Assembly (NCBI GenBank): GCA_964452575.1
Contig: CAYVMN010000158.1
Coordinates: 1-10,783, forward strand
Direction: 5' to 3'
DNA: 10,783 nucleotides
Source: CAYVMN01 sp964452575
GTDB lineage: Bacteria > Desulfobacterota > DSM-4660 > Desulfatiglandales > Desulfatiglandaceae
Shown: positions 6,352 to 10,783 of the stretch, piece by piece
How the letters are laid out: each line of letters opens with the position of its first letter
Position numbering within the stretch: position 1 is the first letter of the stretch
Notes under the pieces: model-generated
Told to the model about the DNA's origin: nothing
The model's input: the letters and a program-made list of their open reading frames with translations, nothing else
Databases searched by the model: none
Made by a program: the position numbers and the translations under genes

Positions 6352-7056
6352 GTGCTTGAAGTTAAGGGCGTTTCCGCGGCCTATGGCGACATTCAGGTCT
6401 TGACCAGAGTCTCCCTCATGGTCAGGGAGGGCGAGATCGTCACCCTAATAGGATCAAACGGTGCGGGCAAAACCACAACCATTAATACTATCTCCGGGGT
6501 AATTGGGGCCCGAGATGGGAGTATTATCCTGGATAACGAACATATTGAAGGGATGCAACCACACCGAATTATCGAGTTGGGGGTTACCCAGATCCCGGAG
6601 GGGAGGGAGCTCTTTCCTGAGATGACCGTCCTGGACAACCTCCAGTTAGGGGCCTACCTTCCAAGGGCCAGGGCACTATTACAGCAAAGCCTTGAATGGG
6701 TTTACAGGCTCTTTCCTATCTTAAAGGGGAGAGGATCTCAGCTGGCCGGGACCTTGAGCGGGGGTGAACAGCAAATGGTGGCCATTGCCCGCGGACTTAT
6801 GACGAGGCCCAAACTCCTTATGCTGGATGAACCCTCTCTGGGACTTGCCCCCCTCGTGGTACAGGAACTCTTCAAGGTCATCATTGATATCAATAAGAAC
6901 CACGTGGATATCCTGCTAGTAGAACAGAATGTCCATCAGGCCCTTGAGGTCGCCGACAGGGCCTACCTTATAGAGACCGGAAAGATCGTGATGCAAGGAG
7001 AGACCCGAGAGTTCCTTTCCAGCGACTATGTGCGCGAATCCTATCTGGGGATATGA
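6352..7056 (+). CDS. livF: Branched-chain amino acid-type ABC transporter ATP-binding protein LivF
   Basis: The start is placed at GTG 6352, giving 234 residues, close to the usual LivF length, and beginning at the conserved first strand (VLEVKGVSAAYGDIQVL). Walker A is GSNGAGKTT (34-42), the Q-loop region TQIPEGRELFPEMTV lies around 79-93, the canonical signature LSGGEQQ is at 135-141, and Walker B LLMLDEPSLGLAP starts at 155. The switch segment reads ILLVEQNVHQAL; a glutamine where most ABC ATPases have the H-loop histidine is normal for LivF. It forms the heterodimeric motor with LivG under LivHM. It is separated from livG by repeat element B but lies on the same strand, so it probably remains in the same transcript. 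It is the last clearly transport-related gene of the operon. Confidence 0.94.
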   Translation: MLEVKGVSAAYGDIQVLTRVSLMVREGEIVTLIGSNGAGKTTTINTISGVIGARDGSIILDNEHIEGMQPHRIIELGVTQIPEGRELFPEMTVLDNLQLGAYLPRARALLQQSLEWVYRLFPILKGRGSQLAGTLSGGEQQMVAIARGLMTRPKLLMLDEPSLGLAPLVVQELFKVIIDINKNHVDILLVEQNVHQALEVADRAYLIETGKIVMQGETREFLSSDYVRESYLGI

Positions 7057-7208
7057 ATACATCCACAATTGCAACACCCTGGCGATTTGAAAACAACTGA
7101 GGGCTAAGATGAGAGACCGCGAAGGTTTTTGCCTATCTTTCAAAGGGGTAAGGTGTTACGATTATTTATGATCTAGAGGCATAAAGAGCAAGACGGGGGT
7201 GAAAGAAC

Positions 7209-7916
7209 TTGAAAAAGGTCCTATTTATATTCCTGTTGATAATCATTGCCGCAGGCGCCCTGCTCTATTACCTCTGGAGTCAGGCAACAAGCCTGCCTGA
7301 ATGGTACAAGACTGGATCACTCAGGCCGGAAGAGGGATCGATAATTACCTACGGGCAAGGCCTTGGGGACATAAGAGGGCAACTCGAGCGGAAGATGGAA
7401 GGCCAGATAAGAAAGACCCCTGCAGGAAGCAGGCAGGTAGAGATCAGGCTCAATGAGCGGGACACAAATAGACTCATCGCCTCACTGATTACAGAGAATG
7501 CCGAGAAATATAGATACCTCAAGGCCATAAAGGCCTCAAAGACGAGCATTCGCGACGGGAACCTGGACCTTGGATTCGTAATAAATGCCTCGGATATCAT
7601 TGAAGACAAAGAACACAAGCACGTAAAGGAAATCGGTCCCAGGATCGTTGATATCCCAGGGTTTGTTAAGGGCAGGGAGTTCTATGCTGGGTTTTCCGGA
7701 AAATTCGGCTTCAAGAACGGTAGGTTAATACTGGACGAAAATGGGAAGATAAGGATAGGCAAATTGGACTTTTCTCTCAGTTCTGCCATGAAAAGACTCG
7801 GGATTCCAGAGGAGGCGCTCATGGAGGCAATTAGGGATCTCAGGCTTGGCAAACTCAAGATAAACAACATTCAGGCCGTCAAGGACACCCTCCTATTGAA
7901 GGGATCATTGGATTGA
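7209..7916 (+). CDS. Membrane-anchored protein of unknown function
   Basis: I do not recognise this 235-residue protein with confidence. It begins at TTG 7209, preceded by GGGGGTGA (7195-7202) with a 6-nt spacer. Residues about 4-23 form one hydrophobic segment (VLFIFLLIIIAAGALLYYLW) after MKK, so it is either anchored in the inner membrane with the body outside or exported by an uncleaved signal. A short LPEWYK motif follows. The segment VEIRLNERDTNRLIASLI (77-94) resembles the 'neeDlNrLl' segment of secreted lipid- or membrane-associated families such as YpmS-like proteins, but that is only a resemblance. The remainder alternates short beta-like stretches (DGNLDLGFVINAS, KFGFKNGRLIL). It lies 152 bp after livF on the same strand; a link to transport is not demonstrated. 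Confidence 0.72.
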   Translation: MKKVLFIFLLIIIAAGALLYYLWSQATSLPEWYKTGSLRPEEGSIITYGQGLGDIRGQLERKMEGQIRKTPAGSRQVEIRLNERDTNRLIASLITENAEKYRYLKAIKASKTSIRDGNLDLGFVINASDIIEDKEHKHVKEIGPRIVDIPGFVKGREFYAGFSGKFGFKNGRLILDENGKIRIGKLDFSLSSAMKRLGIPEEALMEAIRDLRLGKLKINNIQAVKDTLLLKGSLD

Positions 7917-8006
7917 TGCAGGGGCTTTGGAATCAACCCTTAGGGTGAGTTCTGTAACTTCGTACGCTCTCGATATCCGGGTCCTGGGGGCAACTGATTC
8001 TCGAAT

Positions 8007-8162
8007 TTACTCAGAGAGTTTCAGAAGCATACCCGTTCTCTTGGCCCTTCCGAGGGCCGCCTTCATGAAAAAGACCCCAATAACCAGGTAGACCAAAACC
8101 ATGACATAACCCTTTAGGAGGACATGGGAAAAGGTTGGTTCAAATCCAAGGAAATAGGGCCC
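8007..8162 (-). pseudogene. Remnant of an ABC-2 type permease, C-terminal ~50 residues only
   Basis: Reading leftward from about 8162, the frame gives GPYFLGFEPTFSHVLLKGY, then a hydrophobic helix (VMVLVYLVIGVFFMKAAL) and a basic end (GRAKRTGMLLKLSE), stopping at 8009-8007. This is the look of the last transmembrane helix and tail of an ABC-2 exporter permease; the roughly 200 preceding residues are missing. The fragment overlaps, in another frame, the broken end of the ATPase fragment. A single deletion therefore appears to have joined the middle of the ATPase gene to the end of the permease gene. It is unlikely to be functional. Confidence 0.68.
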
Positions 8163-8633
8163 TGATCGTTCCCTCCTTGATAAAGGCCACACGCTCGCAC
8201 AGGATCTCCGCCTCCCCCATATTGTGAGTGGTCATCAGGATCGTGGTCTCTCTTTCCTGATGGAGGCGTTTAATTGTCTCCCTGATCCTGCGGCCCACAT
8301 CCGGATCCAGGCCAACGGTGGGCTCATCGAGAAGGAGGAGTTCCGGGTCATTCAGAAGGGCCTTTGCGAGGGAGAGCTTTTGCTTCGTGCCTGTGGAGAG
8401 CTCTTCGAACCGGACCCTGGCAAACTCACGCAGGTCGAAAAGATCGAGGAGATAGTCTATCCTCCCTTGCCTCATTTCCCCTGAAAGGCCGTAGAGCATG
8501 GCATAGTACTCGATGTCTTCGCGAACCGTCATGCTCCAGAGGGAATTGGCTTCAAGGCCTCCTTCTTTCTCTTCCTGAACCAGCCGGAAACAAAGGTCTT
8601 TTTGAGGCCCTTAATCTCAATGGCAAAATCCAA
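8140..8633 (-). pseudogene. Decayed ABC-2 exporter ATPase with internal deletion (no Walker A)
   Basis: Two pieces of one ATPase are visible in different frames. From a TTG at 8633, 15 nt after the flavoprotein stop and behind an AAGGAAGGG ribosome-binding site, the frame reads MDFAIEIKGLKKTFVSG then WFRKRKKEALKPI and ends at a TGA. The second frame continues from about 8547 with SLWSMTVREDIEYYAMLYGL, the signature STGTKQKLSLAKAL, Walker B LLLLDEPTVGLDP and the H-loop TTHNMGEAE. It then runs out of homology at IKEGTI and stops at 8140-8142. Missing are roughly 60-70 residues including Walker A (GPNGAGKT) and the C-terminal ~80 residues. The pieces fit the ATPase of multidrug/antibiotic-type ABC-2 exporters. 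Without a P-loop it cannot bind ATP in the normal way, so I call it a pseudogene. Confidence 0.8.
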
Positions 8634-8647
8634 AATCCTGCCCTTCC

Positions 8648-10252
8648 TTAACTGGCGGTCCTGCAAAAATTCAGACGTAGTGTTGCGTCTTCTCCCGGGG
8701 AAGAGAGTTGCATCTGGAGATGCCCGAGCCAGTGTTCATCATCCTGATTCGGAAAATCCTCTCGAAAGTGGGCCCCCCTACTCTCCTCCCTCTTGAGGGC
8801 TGCATGAAGAATCAGAGTCGCCGTTCGGGAACCGTGACGGAGGTCGAGGGCCCGTTCCACGTCCCGTGGGTTATCTGAAACAGGCAGTCTCAGGACCTCC
8901 CCATGGATCTCCTCCGCCTCCCCCAAGGCCTGGGTGAGGCCTTGACGCTCTCTGATGATCCCCCCTTTTTCCCACAGGATCTCCTGCAGTCTCCTCTTGA
9001 GTTTAGCCGGGTTCGAGATCGCCTTGGCACCCTGGGATCTAAAGTCGGGCAATGCCAGTTCCCTTAGGATATGGGCTTTCCGAGCACCGGAGCCCCTTCT
9101 TGCCCATGCCCCGGCAGCTGCGCCGGCCCTGGCTCCAAAGACCTGTGTCTCGGTAAGGGCATTTCCTCCCAACCGGTTAGCGCCGTGAAGGCCTCCCGTT
9201 ACCTCGCCGGCCGCAAATAGACCCGGCACATAAGCCGCCCCCTGAGAATCAATACACACACCCCCCATGACATGATGTGCCATGGGTGCCACCCTCACAC
9301 GGCGATGCCTGGCCCCGCAACGCTCCCCCAATATCTCCCACGTAGACGCCGACAAGGGCTCCTTGCACCATGATTCCTCAGATACACCCCGCAGGTCCAG
9401 CCAGGTTTCGCTATTTTCCCTATAAATCTCGTTAAAAAGGGCGTGGGAAAGCCGGTCACGGGCCCGCTCAGCGGCCGGACGCTCTTCGATCCCGTATTTT
9501 TCCAGGATTTCTTCGTCCCGCCCATTTAATAGACGCCCCTGGTCAGCCAGCCAAGGAGGTATCAGGAAGGGAGGGAGTCCTAGTTCAGCCAGCCCCAGGG
9601 GGTAAAACTGCACAAATTCCATGTCCTGGAGTTGGGCCCCGGCATCGAGGGCAAGGGCATAACCATCTCCCAACATCCTCTGGGGATTGTCATTTCGAAG
9701 GTAAAGTGCCCCGGCACCGCCGGTGGCAAGGATCAGCGCGTTTGCAGTGAATGTTATCCATTCCCCACGGCCGGCCGAGAAGGCCACGGCCCCTGTCACC
9801 CCCTCTTGAACCTTCAGGTCCGCCACTGTCATCCCGCCAGCGAAACGGACCCCTAGCGACCTGGCCTTCCTCAGGAGGCAGTACACAATCTCCTGGCCCC
9901 AGCAAGGCGGACGGCCTTTGGAGAAGAGATAGCCGCGACGTAACTCGCCCTTTATGCCCCATTTTATGAGTTCTTTGAGTCTTACAGGGCCTTCACTGAC
10001 CAGTACATCCACAAGCTCTGTTTGGTTGATCTTCCGGCCTGCCTGGAGGGTCCGCACCGTATGACGTTCTGGCGAAACCCCTTCGTCGCTTCCGGCGAAC
10101 ACACCCCCGCTACAAAAAGTGGACGTTGCCTTCCCAGGATTCCCCTTGGAAATCACCAATACCTCCAGACCCTCTTCCCGTGCAGAGATTGAGGCCCTGA
10201 GGCCCGCAGCGCCACTTCCCACAATCAATACATCACAAGAAATACGGTCCAT
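8648..10252 (-). CDS. FAD-dependent oxidoreductase, fumarate reductase/succinate dehydrogenase flavoprotein superfamily
   Basis: This 534-residue protein has the full superfamily architecture. The N-terminal FAD-binding Rossmann motif is VGSGAAGL (11-18), the second FAD contact ATGGAGALY (176-184), the GANRLGGNAL loop spans 357-366, and a C-terminal Succ_DH_flav_C helical domain (about 420-534) carries SRGAHFREDF (491-500). The usual covalent-FAD histidine region reads KATSTFCSGGVFAG, with no histidine, so FAD is probably non-covalent as in L-aspartate oxidase. Active-site departures are notable: the common QFHPTG is QFYPLG (215-220) and the 'RGEGG' catalytic loop is replaced by PPWLADQGR (232-240). 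The His of HHVMGG (326-331) and Arg360 remain. A different substrate is likely. The ATG has a close AAGGGGTG ribosome-binding site. No iron-sulfur or membrane-anchor partner is visible; the next gene downstream is the broken exporter ATPase. Confidence 0.85.
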   Translation of the reverse strand: MDRISCDVLIVGSGAAGLRASISAREEGLEVLVISKGNPGKATSTFCSGGVFAGSDEGVSPERHTVRTLQAGRKINQTELVDVLVSEGPVRLKELIKWGIKGELRRGYLFSKGRPPCWGQEIVYCLLRKARSLGVRFAGGMTVADLKVQEGVTGAVAFSAGRGEWITFTANALILATGGAGALYLRNDNPQRMLGDGYALALDAGAQLQDMEFVQFYPLGLAELGLPPFLIPPWLADQGRLLNGRDEEILEKYGIEERPAAERARDRLSHALFNEIYRENSETWLDLRGVSEESWCKEPLSASTWEILGERCGARHRRVRVAPMAHHVMGGVCIDSQGAAYVPGLFAAGEVTGGLHGANRLGGNALTETQVFGARAGAAAGAWARRGSGARKAHILRELALPDFRSQGAKAISNPAKLKRRLQEILWEKGGIIRERQGLTQALGEAEEIHGEVLRLPVSDNPRDVERALDLRHGSRTATLILHAALKREESRGAHFREDFPNQDDEHWLGHLQMQLSSPGEDATLRLNFCRTAS

Positions 10253-10283
10253 AACACCCCTTTCTACTCCTGCACTATAGGCA

Positions 10284-10378
10284 AGGTTCAGGGGTTCAGA
10301 GGTTCAAAGGTTGCATTGTTGCCACTATAACCGTGAAACCTGATTCATCGGGAAACCCTGAACGTGTGAACGTTCACA
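10284..10378. repeat. 8-bp-period GGTTCA repeat with inverted partner and palindrome
   Basis: Four consecutive 8-nt units, AGGTTCAG, GGGTTCAG, AGGTTCAA and AGGTTGCA, run from 10284 to 10315. About 40 nt further on, the opposite orientation appears: CCCTGAAC at 10356-10363 is the exact reverse complement of 10286-10293. The TGAACGTG/TGAACGTT units follow with the same 8-nt period and end in the 14-nt palindrome TGTGAACGTTCACA (10365-10378). The whole is therefore an imperfect inverted-repeat element upstream of the flavoprotein start. Confidence 0.65.
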
Positions 10379-10583
10379 AGAAAGTCTTGGAGTAAAAACC
10401 AATGGAATTTCATCATATCAATCAGAATCTCACAAATTCCCGCCCCCTTCAAGCCAGGGACAGGCCTTTCGCGGGCATCCAGGGGGCAAACCACTGCTTT
10501 TTGAGCTGATACCTTGAAAACCTCTTGCATCACTTAAAAACGCACGCTAAGAAGAGTCTTCCGATATTTCACGACGGTTCAAA

Positions 10584-10612
10584 TTCAGCCCATAAATAAA
10601 GACGTTTATAAT
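10584..10612 (+). promoter_or_regulatory. Candidate sigma-70 promoter for the right-edge gene
   Basis: A perfect -10 hexamer TATAAT is at 10607-10612, with a weak -35 TTCAGC at 10584-10589 and the ideal 17-nt spacing. Transcription would start near 10619, giving a leader of about 140 nt before ATG 10759. The call rests mainly on the -10 match. Confidence 0.45.
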
Positions 10613-10650
10613 AGTTTAGGGCTTTGAAAACAGTGATGCGTCACATAACC

Positions 10651-10669
10651 GACCGCGAGGGTCTTTTTT
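10651..10669 (+). terminator. Small hairpin with T6 run in the leader (possible attenuator)
   Basis: GACC (10651-10654) pairs with GGTC (10660-10663) around a GCGAG loop, followed directly by six T residues. A 4-bp stem is short for an intrinsic terminator. It lies between the candidate promoter and the gene at 10759, where it could act as an attenuator, and is enclosed by the inverted pair GTGATGC (10633-10639) and GCATCAC (10689-10695). Confidence 0.3.
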
Positions 10670-10708
10670 CCAATGGACGTAAAGGACGGCATCACTTCAT
10701 AGAACGGC

Positions 10709-10729
10709 AGTGAGGTCTTAAACCTCGCT
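10709..10729 (+). promoter_or_regulatory. 8-bp leader hairpin 30 nt before the right-edge start codon
   Basis: AGTGAGGT (10709-10716) pairs with ACCTCGCT (10722-10729) through one G-U pair and a 5-nt loop. It lies in the leader of the gene starting at 10759. No T run follows, so it is not a terminator by itself. Confidence 0.4.
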
Positions 10730-10758
10730 ACAAAACAGCCCCATAGGAGGACGTCCCT

Positions 10759-10783
10759 ATGAAGAGCCCTCTCCCCTGCCTGG
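10759..10783 (+). CDS. Start of an unidentified gene truncated by the window edge
   Basis: ATG 10759 is preceded by a strong AGGAGG (10745-10750) with an 8-nt spacer and opens a frame reading MKSPLPCL before the window ends. Eight residues are too few to assign a family. The upstream candidate promoter and leader hairpins support a real gene. The ribosome-binding site could be partly hidden, because ATAGG (10743-10747) is complementary to CCTAT (10756-10760), which overlaps the start codon. Confidence 0.5.

Larger units (their letters stand above)
10253..10758. other. Gene-free region between the flavoprotein and the right-edge gene
   Basis: These 506 bp carry no credible gene. The left part holds an 8-bp-period repeat with an inverted partner (10284-10378). 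The middle (10380-10540) shows nothing I can name. The right part (about 10584-10758) looks like a promoter and leader for the plus-strand gene that starts at 10759. The flavoprotein and this gene are divergently oriented, so regulatory sites for both are expected here. Confidence 0.6.

Noticed and set aside
6123..6359. Small plus-strand ORF (MTKIQNSKPEYDL...)
   Set aside because: It is composed of repeat element B arms and core; its residues are the translation of AATTCCAAA-type repeats.
10365..10378. TGTGAACGTTCACA as a firm CRP/FNR-type operator
   Set aside because: CRP-type sites need a 6-nt spacer between TGTGA and TCACA, while here it is 4. The palindrome also follows from the 8-nt repeat phase. 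Kept only as part of the repeat finding.
10345..10533. 62-residue minus-strand ORF beginning MMQEVFKVSAQKA
   Set aside because: No recognisable domain and no clear ribosome-binding site, and its end runs into the repeat at 10356-10378. Chance ORF most likely.
1..10783. CRISPR array, tRNA or rRNA genes, insertion sequence transposase
   Set aside because: No regularly spaced direct repeats of CRISPR size, no recognisable tRNA or rRNA stretches and no transposase-like reading frame were seen on either strand.

Overview
The window looks like a piece of a metagenome-assembled genome from a Gram-negative, probably anaerobic bacterium. My best guess is a Desulfobacterota (deltaproteobacterial) lineage. 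That rests on general resemblance only: mid-range GC, a complete branched-chain/aromatic-acid type Liv ABC transporter whose binding protein has a periplasmic (non-lipoprotein) signal peptide, a UbiD-family decarboxylase, and intergenic AT-rich 'AATTCCAAAT' repeats of the kind I associate with that group. No marker gene is present to confirm it.

Layout, left to right. Positions 2-1585 hold the C-terminal end of a UbiD-family decarboxylase and a complete UPF0261 / Tm-1-like protein, both on the plus strand and 18 nt apart. Positions 1586-1935 are an intergenic region containing a 100-N scaffold gap flanked by an exact 55-nt duplication, almost certainly an assembly artefact. Positions 1936-7056 are a complete plus-strand liv-type operon in the order binding protein, permease LivH, permease LivM, ATPase LivG, ATPase LivF. 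It is interrupted twice, after livK and after livG, by 228-bp imperfect inverted-repeat elements with related arms and unrelated cores. A 13-bp perfect hairpin follows livK. Positions 7209-7916 encode a membrane-anchored protein of unknown function.

On the minus strand, 10252-8648 encodes a flavoprotein of the fumarate reductase / succinate dehydrogenase / aspartate oxidase superfamily. Several residues that normally bind or protonate a dicarboxylate are absent. Directly downstream on the same strand (8633-8007) lie the wrecked remains of an ABC-2 type exporter: an ATPase lacking its Walker A region, then only the last ~50 residues of a permease. The last ~500 bp carry no clear gene until a start codon with a good ribosome-binding site at 10759. 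They contain an 8-bp-period repeat with an inverted partner, and a possible promoter and structured leader for the gene that runs off the right edge.

Functionally, the plus-strand genes look like an uptake-and-metabolism locus. LivK captures a small acid or amino acid in the periplasm, LivHM/LivGF import it, and the adjacent UbiD-family (de)carboxylase and UPF0261 protein may act on the substrate or a product. The substrate cannot be read from the sequence. I found no convincing undescribed defence or mobile system. The points most worth a second look are the paired 228-bp elements inside the liv operon, the atypical flavoprotein, the decayed exporter and the leader at the right edge.
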